Shown piece after piece: positions 54,317 to 62,831 of a DNA stretch of 64,000 nt. Source of the stretch: Bradyrhizobium sp. CSA207 (lineage in GTDB: Bacteria; Pseudomonadota; Alphaproteobacteria; Rhizobiales; Xanthobacteraceae); assembly GCF_029051685.1 (NCBI RefSeq), contig NZ_JAACFT010000008.1, forward strand, positions 124,001 to 188,000, in the 5' to 3' direction. The translations under genes and the position numbers were made by a program. The notes under the pieces were generated by a model that worked only from the letters and a program-made list of their open reading frames with translations, was not told the DNA's origin and ran no database searches. Each line of letters begins with the position of its first letter. Within the stretch, counting starts at the first letter, position 1.

Positions 54317-54517
54317 ATGGACTGGAATCGCATCGAAGGAAACTGGAAGCAGTTCAAGGGATCCGCCAAGGAGAAATGGGGCAAGCTCACTGACGATGAT
54401 CTCAAATTGATCGAGGGCCGCCGCGAGCAACTCGAGGGCCGGCTCCAGCAACGCTACGGCAAGGCCAAGGATCAGGTGCGTCAGGATGTCGACGACTGGC
54501 TCAAGTCGCTGCATTGA
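54317..54517 (+). CDS. CsbD family stress protein
   Basis: A 66-residue acidic and basic, soluble protein: MDWNRIEGNWKQFKGSAKEKWGKLTDDDLKLIEGRREQLEGRLQQRYGKAKDQVRQDVDDWLKS, an exact CsbD/YjbJ pattern. GGGAG lies six bases before the ATG. Members are abundant in general stress or stationary phase and their molecular role is unknown. It ends in an intrinsic terminator, so it is transcribed as a short unit, possibly from its own promoter after glcB. Confidence 0.93.
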   Translation: MDWNRIEGNWKQFKGSAKEKWGKLTDDDLKLIEGRREQLEGRLQQRYGKAKDQVRQDVDDWLKSLH

Positions 54518-54532
54518 AGCAGCCGCAAGCAA

Positions 54533-54558
54533 AGCCCCGGCGCAAGCCGGGGCTTTTT
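54533..54558 (+). terminator. Intrinsic terminator after the CsbD gene
   Basis: Stem AGCCCCGGC with GCCGGGGCT (54533-54541 and 54546-54554), 4-base loop, followed by five T. Confidence 0.9.
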
Positions 54559-54599
54559 CGTTGCGACAGCGACGGTACGAGGGAAGGACCTTGCCCGCG

Positions 54600-54755
54600 C
54601 TAAAACACCGTCAGGTATTTCAGCAGCGACACGACGCCGATGATGATGACGACGACGCGCGCGATCTGCTTGGCACGGCCGTCCATCGGCAGCATGTTGA
54701 TGAGATAGAGCACGAGAATGACGACGAGAAAGGTGACGAGTACACCGACCAGCAT
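54600..54755 (-). CDS. Small two-helix membrane protein (Thivi_2564-like)
   Basis: From the ATG at 54755, with AAGGGGG upstream, it encodes 51 residues with two hydrophobic helices, MLVGVLVTFLVVILVLYLINMLPMD and IARVVVIIIGVVSLLKYL, joined by a short basic turn. This resembles the Thivi_2564 family of small membrane proteins. Function unknown. A longer in-frame extension to 54839 lacks a ribosome site. Confidence 0.65.
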   Translation of the reverse strand: MLVGVLVTFLVVILVLYLINMLPMDGRAKQIARVVVIIIGVVSLLKYLTVF

Positions 54756-54904
54756 CGCAGAAGCCCCCTTCAGGCAAATTGCTAACGATGTCCTAACGTC
54801 TGTCCCCCGCGCTGGTTCCACACAGGCAACCCATTGCAACTTATCGTAGTTTCGTACTTCTACGATAGGCCGCCCGCCTAAAATTTTGCCCTTTTCGTTT
54901 CAGA

Positions 54905-55040
54905 TGCCTGCTCGACAAGCTCTCGAACATCCTGGCCGCCACCGTCAACCACCAGGACCCGAGATCGACCAGCTGCTGTCGATCAAGCAGAACGCCTGGC
55001 TGCTCCGCAACACCGCGGGCGAAGCCTCGCTGATCGTTTC
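54905..55040 (+). pseudogene. Remnant of a chemoreceptor sensing domain
   Basis: In one frame the plus strand reads LLDKLSNILAATVNHQDP and, after a loss of one base near 54957-54962, the next frame reads EIDQLLSIKQNAWLLRNTAGEASLIVSLG. Together this matches the helical periplasmic region of Bradyrhizobium-type methyl-accepting chemotaxis proteins (a QxAWxxRxxxGxAS pattern). No start, no membrane helix and no signalling domain remain. The assignment rests on recalled similarity. Confidence 0.35.
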
Positions 55041-55100
55041 GCTCGGCGAGCTGGGTCCTGGCTCTCGCCAAGACGACGATACAGGAGCGGGAAGCGCGCC

Positions 55101-55751
55101 CTATTCCTTCGCCACCACCGGCACCTGGCGGAATTTTGCGCGGATCGATTCCGGCAGCGGCGAGAAGTTCATTGCGACACCGTGCCGGTCATTTGCGTTG
55201 CGGTTGGCCACCACCAGTCCTTCGGCGCCAGCGACGATGTCGCCCTTGCGCAAGGTGGGATCGTCTTTGACCTTGACCTGCGCGAGACCGGCGGAATCCT
55301 TGCCGTTGCAGGTGCAGCCCGCAACCATCTCCTTGCGATAGCGGAACGCGTTCGGCAGGTCGGAATAGGATTTTCCGCCCTCGGTCGTGGCGTCGTCGAT
55401 ATTGCTGCCATACACCAGCGAGGTTTCGGCGGTTGGACAGAAGCTCTTGCAGGATTGCGCCTTGCTTTCGCTATCTGCACCCTGCGCCGGAAAATAGCGG
55501 CCGTCGCAGCCGCGCACGCAATAGGCAGCGCCGCCGCCATAGGCAGCCCGCTGGCGCGGGGAGTCGTAGCCCGGCATGTCGTCGTTCGGGAACGGCATCC
55601 GGATCTGTGGAGGCCGCGCTCCGAACGCGCCGAACAGCGCCGAGAAAAAATCCTCCGCCTGCGCCGACGGCGCCAGCACGAGACCGAGAGAGGCGACGGT
55701 GAACAATGCCGCCGCGCCGCTAGCCAGCTTGCCGATCGAACATTTACTCAT
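55101..55751 (-). CDS. DUF2865 secreted protein
   Basis: A 216-residue exported protein; the signal peptide ends at SAQAED. The DUF2865 core has AAYCVRGCDGRYFPAQGADSESKAQSCKSFCPTAETSLVYGSNIDDATTEGGKSYSDLPNAFRYRKEMVAGCTCNGKDSAG, with six Cys likely to form disulfides. Family members occur in Rhizobiales only and have no known activity. It is followed by an L,D-transpeptidase gene on the same strand upstream, 17 bases away, so the two probably share a transcript with the transpeptidase first. Confidence 0.92.
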   Translation of the reverse strand: MSKCSIGKLASGAAALFTVASLGLVLAPSAQAEDFFSALFGAFGARPPQIRMPFPNDDMPGYDSPRQRAAYGGGAAYCVRGCDGRYFPAQGADSESKAQSCKSFCPTAETSLVYGSNIDDATTEGGKSYSDLPNAFRYRKEMVAGCTCNGKDSAGLAQVKVKDDPTLRKGDIVAGAEGLVVANRNANDRHGVAMNFSPLPESIRAKFRQVPVVAKE

Positions 55752-55768
55752 GTGACCTCATTCAACTC

Positions 55769-56545
55769 CTAGTTCACCGCCGAGATCGAGGCGTTCAACG
55801 CCTGGCGGCCCGCGGGCGGCGGCGTCATCGCCGGGCGTTTGCGCTCACCGCCCCTGTCGTACCCCTTGGCCATCAGCGGCGCGTTCTTGGGCAGCACCAC
55901 GACCTTGGCGCCGACATTGACCCGACCGAACAGGTCGATGACGTCCTCATTGGTCATGCGGATGCATCCGGACGACACGAACTTGCCGATAGTGGTGGGA
56001 TCGTTGGTGCCGTGGATGCGGTATTCGCTCGCACCGAGATACATCGCGCGCGCACCGAGAGGGTTGCCAGGGCCGCCGGCAACGAAGCGGGGCAGATAGG
56101 GCTGGCGCGCGATCATTTCCGCCGGCGGATGCCAGTCCGGCCACTCCGCCTTGCGCGCCACGCTTTGCACGCCTGACCAGGTGAAGCCGTCGCGACCGAC
56201 CCCGACGCCGTAGCGGATGGCGCGGCCATTGCCGAGAACGTAATAAAGATAGGTGTTGCCGGTATCGATGACGATGGTGCCGGCCGGCTCGTTCTTGTCG
56301 AAGCTGACGATCTGCCTGCGCAGCCGATCGGGCAGCACGGCGTCCTCGTCGGCGGCCTGCGGCTCCTGGCGCGCATAGCCCTGCGAATAGCTCGGGTTCT
56401 GTGGAAAGGCCTGCGACGGCATCGGCGGATAGCCGAACGTCTGTGCCTGTGCCGCGAAGGGCACTGTCAGCAACGCTGTGGCAAAAGCAACAGTGGTGAG
56501 CACGCGCGGCGAGAGCCGGCGGTGGAATGCAGAGAATTTCGTCAT
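55769..56545 (-). CDS. L,D-transpeptidase (YkuD family)
   Basis: A periplasmic enzyme of about 258 residues that cross-links peptidoglycan or attaches proteins to it. The signal peptide ends near QAQTF. The YkuD domain fills residues about 85-230. It contains GTIVIDTGNTYLYYVLGNGRAIRYGVGVGRDGFTWSG and the active site in YRIHGTNDPTTIGKFVSSGCIRMTNEDVIDLFGRV, with the His and the catalytic Cys in SSGCIRM. The start at 56545 is preferred since it begins the signal peptide directly. Rhizobiales rely heavily on L,D-cross-links for polar growth. It is first in a likely pair with the DUF2865 gene. Confidence 0.94.
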   Translation of the reverse strand: MTKFSAFHRRLSPRVLTTVAFATALLTVPFAAQAQTFGYPPMPSQAFPQNPSYSQGYARQEPQAADEDAVLPDRLRRQIVSFDKNEPAGTIVIDTGNTYLYYVLGNGRAIRYGVGVGRDGFTWSGVQSVARKAEWPDWHPPAEMIARQPYLPRFVAGGPGNPLGARAMYLGASEYRIHGTNDPTTIGKFVSSGCIRMTNEDVIDLFGRVNVGAKVVVLPKNAPLMAKGYDRGGERKRPAMTPPPAGRQALNASISAVN

Positions 56546-56756
56546 GTGCCGCCCCGTTAGAATTGTGCATCTGGGTGATGCGCTGCCGGCTAAACGCGGC
56601 CGAGCCGACTCAAGTTCCGCCCAGGGATGCGGCAGCCATGTCACAGTCAAGCGAGCGCATCTTCACGAGGCCGCGATGGAACCCATGGGGGCGATCGCAC
56701 GTTCTCAGCTTGTCGTGGGCGCGCGGGCCGAGGGGCTTCCGTGCCGGAGAGGTGTT

Positions 56757-57869
56757 GTGCGCGTCCTTCCCAGTGAACGTATGATCCCCGGTAACGGCGA
56801 AGGCACCCCGCTTGCAGACAGTCATAGCGAACTGCCGCGGGTGATCCGTCGCACCGAATTCGTCGCCTTCTCGCTCGCCGGACTGCTCCTGATCGCCGTA
56901 GTCGCGGTGCTCTACGTCGGAAGGGCGTTCTTCCTTCCTGTGGTGATGGCCTTCATCATCGGCACGATGCTATCGCCGGCAGCAACCTTCCTGGAGAAGC
57001 GCAAAGTGCCGCGGGGGCTCGCCTCCGTGCTGATCGTGGTCGCCGGGACCGCCGTGGTCAGCTTCGTCGTCGCGCTGATCGCTTCACCTGTGATGGAATG
57101 GAGCTCCCGCCTGCCCGAACTCGGGGTGAAGCTGAAGGACAAGCTGCACGTGTTCGACCGGCCGCTCGCGCTCTGGCGGGAACTGCAGATGATGGTCGGC
57201 GGCTCGGATGAACTGCCGAGCTTCCAGATGCCGAAATTCGAATGGGTGCAGCCGACGCTGGAATTCCTGTCGCCGACCTTCACCGAGTTTCTGCTGTTCT
57301 TCGTCACCCTCATCCTGTTCATCGCGAGCTGGCGCGATTTGCGGCGGGCGATAATCATGACTTTCAGCGATCACGACGCCCGGCTGCGTACGCTGCGCAT
57401 CCTCAACGAGATCGAGGTCCATCTCGGCAACTACCTCCTGACCGTCACCGTCATCAATGTCGGCGTCGGCGTCGCCGCCGGCATCGTTTGCGCGCTGACC
57501 GGCATGCCCAACCCGGCCGGGCTCGGCGCGCTTGCGGCGACCCTCAATTTCGTCCCGATCATCGGGCCGGTCGCCATGTTCGCCATTCTGGTCGTGGTGG
57601 GACTGGTCGCGTTCCCGACCATCGGCGGCGGTCTGACGGCGGCGCTTGCTTTTGGCGGCATCACCTTCCTGGAGGGACATTTCGTCACGCCGACCATCAT
57701 CGGCCGGCGGCTCGCGCTCAATGCGCTTGCCGTGCTGCTGGCGTTGGCGTTCTGGACCTGGCTATGGGGCCCGATGGGCGCCTTCCTGTCGTCGCCGCTC
57801 CTGATCGTCGCGCTGATCCTGAAGGAGCATCTGCTGCCGACGGATTCGCCGCAGCTTCCGCAGGACTGA
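56757..57869 (+). CDS. AI-2E family exporter-like membrane protein
   Basis: About 370 residues with seven to eight helices of the AI-2E (PerM/TqsA) family: FFLPVVMAFIIGTMLSPAATFLEKRKVPRGLASVLIVVAG, a periplasmic stretch, and the signature GNYLLTVTVINVGVGVAAGIVCALTGMPNPAGLGALAATLNFVPIIGPVAMF, then EGHFVTPTIIGRRLALNALAVLLALAFWTWLWGPMGAFLSSPLLI. A GGAGAGG site supports GTG 56757; ATG 56781 is the alternative. Family members move small molecules or Na+ out of the cell; export of autoinducer 2 is shown only for a few. It opens a plus-strand run with the DUF883 and Holin-X-like genes. Confidence 0.9.
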   Translation: MRVLPSERMIPGNGEGTPLADSHSELPRVIRRTEFVAFSLAGLLLIAVVAVLYVGRAFFLPVVMAFIIGTMLSPAATFLEKRKVPRGLASVLIVVAGTAVVSFVVALIASPVMEWSSRLPELGVKLKDKLHVFDRPLALWRELQMMVGGSDELPSFQMPKFEWVQPTLEFLSPTFTEFLLFFVTLILFIASWRDLRRAIIMTFSDHDARLRTLRILNEIEVHLGNYLLTVTVINVGVGVAAGIVCALTGMPNPAGLGALAATLNFVPIIGPVAMFAILVVVGLVAFPTIGGGLTAALAFGGITFLEGHFVTPTIIGRRLALNALAVLLALAFWTWLWGPMGAFLSSPLLIVALILKEHLLPTDSPQLPQD

Positions 57870-57947
57870 CCGGTTTCCGTGAACGGAACTTACCCGACAA
57901 CGAAACGTTTTCCGGTTGCCTCAGTCGTCAATAGTTCGGAGCTCCCG

Positions 57948-58319
57948 ATGTCTACGACCAATGCCGAATCCGGGATGAGAGACTGGACCGACAAAGCCAC
58001 CAGAGAACGCCTCGAGAAGGATATAGCAGCTGTGAAAAGCGATATCGCCACCCTTACCGATCAGATCACCGACGCGCTCAATACCTTTTCCAAGTCCACG
58101 AGCAAGCAGGCCCGCCGTGGCTATCGTCAGGCGCGCGAGAACATGGATTCCGCGATCGACGACATGTCCGAGCGCGGCAGCGCGATGATGGATGCTGCGC
58201 AAGACGCTTACGGATCGATCGAGGAGACATTGGAAGATGCGATCACGCAGCGACCGCTCGCGACGGTCGCGCTCGCGCTGGGCATCGGTTTCCTGATTGG
58301 CGCCGCCTGGCGTCGGTAA
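57948..58319 (+). CDS. DUF883 (ElaB/YqjD-like) membrane-anchored protein
   Basis: A 123-residue protein: a long, amphipathic helical region (ERLEKDIAAVKSDIATLTDQITDALNTF...QARENMDSAIDDM) and a C-terminal helix, ITQRPLATVALALGIGFLIGAAWRR, the typical C-tail anchor of ElaB/YqjD/DUF883. E. coli relatives bind ribosomes at the membrane in stationary phase. GGAG precedes the ATG. The next gene, 72 bases on, is a YqjE/Holin-X-like protein, the same order as the enterobacterial yqjD-yqjE pair. Confidence 0.88.
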   Translation: MSTTNAESGMRDWTDKATRERLEKDIAAVKSDIATLTDQITDALNTFSKSTSKQARRGYRQARENMDSAIDDMSERGSAMMDAAQDAYGSIEETLEDAITQRPLATVALALGIGFLIGAAWRR

Positions 58320-58391
58320 GGCCGCGAACGGCCTCAAGACCGCGGCTGCAGCGCCGCCGGGGCGGCTTGTGGGCATTTGAGGAGCAAGGCC

Positions 58392-58847
58392 ATGCTTCAG
58401 CGCATTATAGACGGGATCAGTGCATCCACCGGCACGACTGTCCGGCTGACATCGCTTGCCGCCGCCGCGGCATTCGCGCTGTTCGTGACGACATGCTTCC
58501 TCTGCGCCGCCGTCTTCATCTCGGTCCTGGAGAAATATGGTCCGGTTCAGGCCTGTCTCGCTGGCGCGGGCATCTTCTTTCTGCTGACGCTCACTTCCGC
58601 CGGCACCTATTGGGGCTACAAGCGCGAGGTGCAGAAGCGCGCCAAGATCGCGGCCGAGCGCGCCGCGAAATCGGCGGCGCAGAGCATGCTGGCCGACCCG
58701 ATGCTGCTCGCGACGGGACTGCAGATCGTTCGCGCCATCGGAGTCAAGCGGCTGCTGCCGATCCTTGCGATCGGTGGCATCGCACTCGGAATCATGGCGA
58801 GCCGCGCCGGCGTATCGGACGAGGCATCGGCTGAGCCTGCCGAGTAG
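58392..58847 (+). CDS. YqjE / Holin-X-like membrane protein
   Basis: A 151-residue protein with two central helices (about 20-45 and 52-75) in the DUF/Phage_holin_3_6 (Holin-X, YqjE) pattern, then a basic helix (YKREVQKRAKIAAERAAKSAAQS) and a third hydrophobic segment (LLPILAIGGIALGIMA). GAGGAG precedes the ATG. Despite the holin label, no phage genes are present. The position right after the DUF883 gene supports a YqjE-type role in envelope stress. Confidence 0.75.
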   Translation: MLQRIIDGISASTGTTVRLTSLAAAAAFALFVTTCFLCAAVFISVLEKYGPVQACLAGAGIFFLLTLTSAGTYWGYKREVQKRAKIAAERAAKSAAQSMLADPMLLATGLQIVRAIGVKRLLPILAIGGIALGIMASRAGVSDEASAEPAE

Positions 58848-59030
58848 CGGTCAGACCTCCGGACAGCAGGACGTCATCCGGGCAACGGGACCGGGCGATC
58901 CCACGGCCGCGGCTTGCGCAATTTTTCGCCGCCTGGGACAGATCAGGCTCCATTCACGCAAACGCTACTCGGATAGGCGGGCGGTTGCCGCTAAAAGCGG
59001 CGCCCGTGATTCCAAAAGTCATTTTCCGCG

Positions 59031-60173
59031 ATGAAACCGTCCGTCAAGGCGAACCTCGCCGCATTCCAACACGACGCCAGGCTCTATTTGACGCTCGGCA
59101 TCGCCAACTGGTCGATTTTCGTCGACCACATCCCGAACAATGTCGTCAACCTGCTGACGCTGCGAAACTTCGGCTTCAGCGGCGCTGCGGATCTGTTCGT
59201 GTTCGTGGTGGGCTACGGCGTCGCCATCATCCACGGCAGAATGGCGCTGGAGCGCGGCTACGTGGTCGCAGCGACACGCATCTTCCGCCGCGTTTGGCGA
59301 CTCTACGCCGCCTATGTCGTGCTGTTCGTGATCTATATCGACACCATCGCCTATGTCGCCTCGCAATCGATGGCGCCGGAGATCATCCACGAATACAACA
59401 TCTCCGGCATCCTCGAACATCCGCTGCGCATCCTGGTCCGCGGCCTGGTGCTTCAGGAAGAGCCGCTGAACCTCGATCTCCTGCAATTGATGATCCCGCT
59501 GATGGCGTTCTTTCCGTTTGCGCTGTGGGGGCTGCTGCGACGGCCGAGCCTGACGCTGGCGGCATCAGTCGCCCTGTATTTTGCGGCGCGCTGGTTCGAC
59601 TGGAATTTCCGGGTCTATCCCGATCAGGAGTGGACCTTCAACCCGTTCTGCTGGCAGATGCTGATGGTGCTGGGCGGCTGGTTCGCCGTAACCGGTGCGT
59701 CGGGCCGCGCACTGCATCGCATGTCCTGGCTGCGCGTGCTCGCGGGCGCCTATCTCGTGTTCGCGTTGGCGATCACGCTGATGCGCCACTCGCCGGCGCT
59801 TGCCGCCCTCTTGCCGGATATCGTGCTCAACAGCATCACGCCGACCGACAAGGAAAACCTCGCGCCTTATCGTGTGGTCCATTTCCTCGCGCTCGCTTTC
59901 CTCGCAACATATCTCGTCCCGGCCGACCATCCGGGCCTGCGATTGAGACCGCTTCAGGCGGTCATCAGATGCGGCGAGGAATGGCTCGCGGTGTTCTGCG
60001 TTGGCGTGTTCCTGTCCTTCGCCGGCCATCTGATCCTGATCACCGGCGCCAATCTGGTGGTGATGCAGATCGCCGTCAGCCTGGTCGGCTTCGCGGCGAT
60101 GGCTGCGGTCGCCTATTACATCTCCTGGTCGAAGCGGCAGGATCTGCCCGCAGCATTGCGACAGCAGGCCTGA
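59031..60173 (+). CDS. OpgC family membrane protein, second copy
   Basis: A 380-residue polytopic protein with the OpgC signature: RLYLTLGIANWSIFVDHIPNNVVNLLTLRNFGFSGAADLFVFVVGYGVAI, and later WTFNPFCWQMLMVLGGWFAV and NLAPYRVVHFLALAFLATYLVP, which parallel the segments WAFNPLAWQLLVVLGAWWMI and LDPLRLLHFLALAVLAAWLVP in the copy at 3399-4772. About ten helices. It probably transfers succinyl or similar groups to periplasmic glucans. It has no long C-terminal tail, unlike the first copy. No opgGH or cyclic glucan synthase genes are adjacent. Confidence 0.9.
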   Translation: MKPSVKANLAAFQHDARLYLTLGIANWSIFVDHIPNNVVNLLTLRNFGFSGAADLFVFVVGYGVAIIHGRMALERGYVVAATRIFRRVWRLYAAYVVLFVIYIDTIAYVASQSMAPEIIHEYNISGILEHPLRILVRGLVLQEEPLNLDLLQLMIPLMAFFPFALWGLLRRPSLTLAASVALYFAARWFDWNFRVYPDQEWTFNPFCWQMLMVLGGWFAVTGASGRALHRMSWLRVLAGAYLVFALAITLMRHSPALAALLPDIVLNSITPTDKENLAPYRVVHFLALAFLATYLVPADHPGLRLRPLQAVIRCGEEWLAVFCVGVFLSFAGHLILITGANLVVMQIAVSLVGFAAMAAVAYYISWSKRQDLPAALRQQA

Positions 60174-60259
60174 CCGCCGAGACGTCTCGATTCCGCTAGG
60201 CCCAAAGCTGCGGCTGCGCTATGCCGGGCGAAGGCGGCGTCTGTGCAAGGAGACCGGGC

Positions 60260-60874
60260 GTGGTGACGGCAAAAGGCGGGGGTGAAGAGGCCGACAGTGC
60301 GCCCCGGCGCGGCCGGCCGCGCTCGATCGAGACCACCAACGCGATTCTCGAAAGCGCCTATGCGCTTATGGCCGCCACGGGACCCACCGTCACCACGATC
60401 GACGCGGTGGCGCGCCACTCCAACGTCTCCAAGATGACGATCTACAAATGGTGGCCATCGCGGGAGGCGCTGCTGATCGACGCCTTCCTGCACCATGCCG
60501 CGCAAATGCTGCCGCTGCCCCCGGCAAGCGCCGGCAGCCCCGCGGCGCGTGCACGTCGTCATGCTGCGGCCTATGCCGAGGCGCTTCAGGGCGAGTTCGG
60601 AAAGGTGCAGCTCGCCGTCATCTCCGAATGCATCTCCCGGACCGGCTCGGCGGAGCTGTTCTACGCACGCTATCTGCAACTGCGCCGCGACGCACTGGTC
60701 GAGATGATCGCCGCAGGCCAGCGTGACGGCAGCATCCTGGCCGAGGGGCAGCCCGAGGATCTCTACGACGCGATCTATGGCAGCCTGTTCTACCGCTACG
60801 TCTTCGGCATTGCGCCGATCACGCCGGGCTACGCGCGGACCCTGGTCGACCTCGTGTTGCGGCCGAAGGAGTAG
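60260..60874 (+). CDS. TetR/AcrR family transcription regulator
   Basis: From GTG 60260 (AAGGAGA upstream) it is a 204-residue regulator. The N-terminal DNA-binding domain reads RRGRPRSIETTNAILESAYALMAATGPTVTTIDAVARHSNVSKMTIYKWWPSREALLIDAFL, a classic TetR helix-turn-helix with YKWWP. The C-terminal part resembles the TetR_C_16/AefR-like ligand domain (FGKVQLAVISECISRTGSAELFYARYLQLRRDALVEMI). It follows the OpgC gene after about 85 bases. TetR proteins often control adjacent transport genes, but none is adjacent, so its target is unknown. Confidence 0.92.
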   Translation: MVTAKGGGEEADSAPRRGRPRSIETTNAILESAYALMAATGPTVTTIDAVARHSNVSKMTIYKWWPSREALLIDAFLHHAAQMLPLPPASAGSPAARARRHAAAYAEALQGEFGKVQLAVISECISRTGSAELFYARYLQLRRDALVEMIAAGQRDGSILAEGQPEDLYDAIYGSLFYRYVFGIAPITPGYARTLVDLVLRPKE

Positions 60875-60882
60875 CCGCGAAA

Positions 60883-62565
60883 CTATCTCACCGGCTTCGA
60901 AAACTTCTCGGTGCGGTCGCGCTCGGACATGTCGACGACCGTCTCCATCGGCGCGGTCAGCTCGTAGACGTAGGAGGCCTCGGTGAAGAATCGCTTGGCG
61001 GTGCCGCCGAGCGCTTCGGGCGCGACGCGGTCGAGCAGGATCAGGCCGAAATCGGAATCGGGACGGCGCGTCGCCTCGCTGGTGTTGAACTCCTCCCAGC
61101 GGAATTGGAAGACCTCGCCGGGCGCCTCACCCGTCACCGTCCAGTTCGCGGTGATGTGCGGGTGCTTGCCGACCAGTGACAAGCCCTCGTCCGAGTGCGA
61201 GGCGAGCTCGAAGAACAGCAGCGACAGGCTCTGCGCGGCACGCGCGCTGACCGCGATGTCCGGGCCACTGACGGCGATGCGGTCGGCATGCGGAATGGCG
61301 CGCGCCTCGAACAGGCCCTTCAGCTTGACGCCCTGCCACTGGCTCTCGCTGAGCAGCGAAACGACATTGGACATCGCATGGATGCGGCCGATCAGCAGCT
61401 CGCGCGCGACGTCGATGTCGGAGCCATGACGCAGCGTCCGCGTCACGATCGACTGGATCACGGCCAGGATGTTCTTGACCCGGTGGTTGAGCTCGTCGAT
61501 GACGGCCGTCAGCCGGCGCTCGAAGCCAATTCTGACCTGGATTTCCCGGCTGAGCCGCAGATTGTTGTAGGCAACGTAGCCGAACAGGCCGCACACCATG
61601 GCGGTGATGGCGAAGCCGATCGCGGCCACGATGATCGCGGTCTGCTCGGCGCGCCGTGCCGAGTTGGTCTTCGCGTAGTAGCCGAGCTGCCAGTCGCGGC
61701 CACCGAAGCTCACGGTTCGCGTCGCCGACGGCACCGAGCCGTCCGGCTGCGCGTTGCGCGCGGAGACTACGCCCTGGTCGTTGGCGACCAGTTCGCCACC
61801 GTCCCTGCGCGGATCCTTGAGCGCGACCGAGAACAGCGACATGTCGTCATTGGTCAGCATCAGCGAAGCGAGCTCATAGGAAAAGGTGATGAAGCCGGCC
61901 GGCTCCACCGCGCCTTCGGGAATCACGGGAGCCGCCACGATGACACCGATCGCCCCATTCCCGCGCAGCAGAGCAACCGGATCGGAGGCAACCGACCGCT
62001 TCTCCACGCGGGCGCGCGTCAGCATCGCGCTGCGAACCTGATCCTGATCATAGCTGCGGCCGGGCAACGTCTTGGTCTCGTCGCTGCGCGGCTCGAGATC
62101 CATCAGCACGTCGATCGGCCGGGTGACACTCGCCGGATCGATCGGTTTGTCGTCGTAGGTGCGGATCCGCGAGTTTGGGAAGCCGGCACCCGCGATGGCC
62201 GTCTGCGCTGCCGCCAGCTCGGTTGGCTTCAGCCGGGCGACCCAGCCGGCCACCACGAAATCGGTCTTGAAGGCGTAGATGGCCGAGCGCAGCGGCTCCA
62301 GCATGTTCGGCTTGATCACCGACGGCGCTCGGAACAGGCCGGAGGCGACACGCGCGAGCAGCTCGCGTTCGGTCAGCCGGTCCTGGACCAGGCTGGCATG
62401 AACGTCGATCGCGCGCGCCAGCGCGATCCGGTCCAACGCCAGCTCCTGATCGTGGACGCGATAGGCCGCAAGCCCGGAGAGCAGGGCTCCGAGAAGAGCG
62501 ATGAAGCCGATGATGAAACCCAGCCGGACCACGCGATTACTCAGGCGAAAGCAGGAGGTCGGCAA
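60883..62565 (-). CDS. CHASE-domain sensor kinase of the HWE/HisKA_2 type
   Basis: A 560-residue membrane kinase. Helix about 13-35, CHASE sensor about 75-290 (LYRAP-like start LFRAPSVIKPNMLEPLRSAIYAFKTDFVVAGWVARLKPTELAAAQ), second helix about 312-335, then the phosphoacceptor DELNHRVKNILAVIQSIVTRTLR with His361. The ATPase part is unusual: the N box reads LSLLFFELASHSDEGLSLVG where HELxTNAxKYGAL is normal, so the Mg-binding Asn is replaced, and the G box (DSDFGLILLDRVAPEALGGTAKR) is weak. It may be catalytically reduced. The CHASE domain suggests an extracellular small-molecule ligand. No response regulator is adjacent. Confidence 0.88.
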   Translation of the reverse strand: MPTSCFRLSNRVVRLGFIIGFIALLGALLSGLAAYRVHDQELALDRIALARAIDVHASLVQDRLTERELLARVASGLFRAPSVIKPNMLEPLRSAIYAFKTDFVVAGWVARLKPTELAAAQTAIAGAGFPNSRIRTYDDKPIDPASVTRPIDVLMDLEPRSDETKTLPGRSYDQDQVRSAMLTRARVEKRSVASDPVALLRGNGAIGVIVAAPVIPEGAVEPAGFITFSYELASLMLTNDDMSLFSVALKDPRRDGGELVANDQGVVSARNAQPDGSVPSATRTVSFGGRDWQLGYYAKTNSARRAEQTAIIVAAIGFAITAMVCGLFGYVAYNNLRLSREIQVRIGFERRLTAVIDELNHRVKNILAVIQSIVTRTLRHGSDIDVARELLIGRIHAMSNVVSLLSESQWQGVKLKGLFEARAIPHADRIAVSGPDIAVSARAAQSLSLLFFELASHSDEGLSLVGKHPHITANWTVTGEAPGEVFQFRWEEFNTSEATRRPDSDFGLILLDRVAPEALGGTAKRFFTEASYVYELTAPMETVVDMSERDRTEKFSKPVR

Positions 62566-62831
62566 TAAATACGGAGCATATCAATGCCGCTCGAACGGCC
62601 ATGTGCCGGAACAGAGTGGACCCCAGTGACCGGGATAATGAAGGAGGAGGCATCAGTACGCAACTTGGGTCGCCTGAAAAGCTTAATCCGTCCGGCCGCT
62701 CATGTGGTCAGACGGCTTGCCCCCGGGGCACCGAAGGTAGTCAATCGCGGTGCCGGGAATTTGTTCCATTGTTTGCAGCTTTTGCCCCAGGCGTTAACGG
62801 CGGAAAAGCCTGCGCTATGTCGTCGCGCTGG
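62566..62831. other. Intergenic region between the kinase and ureG
   Basis: About 265 bases without a supported gene. It should hold the promoter of the kinase gene (minus strand) and the 3' end of the ure transcript. I see no repeat or clear terminator in it. Confidence 0.4.

Noticed and set aside
58392..58847. Phage holin and therefore a prophage remnant
   Set aside because: The protein fits YqjE/Holin-X chromosomal proteins and follows a DUF883 gene as in the yqjD-yqjE pair. There are no other phage genes or attachment sites.
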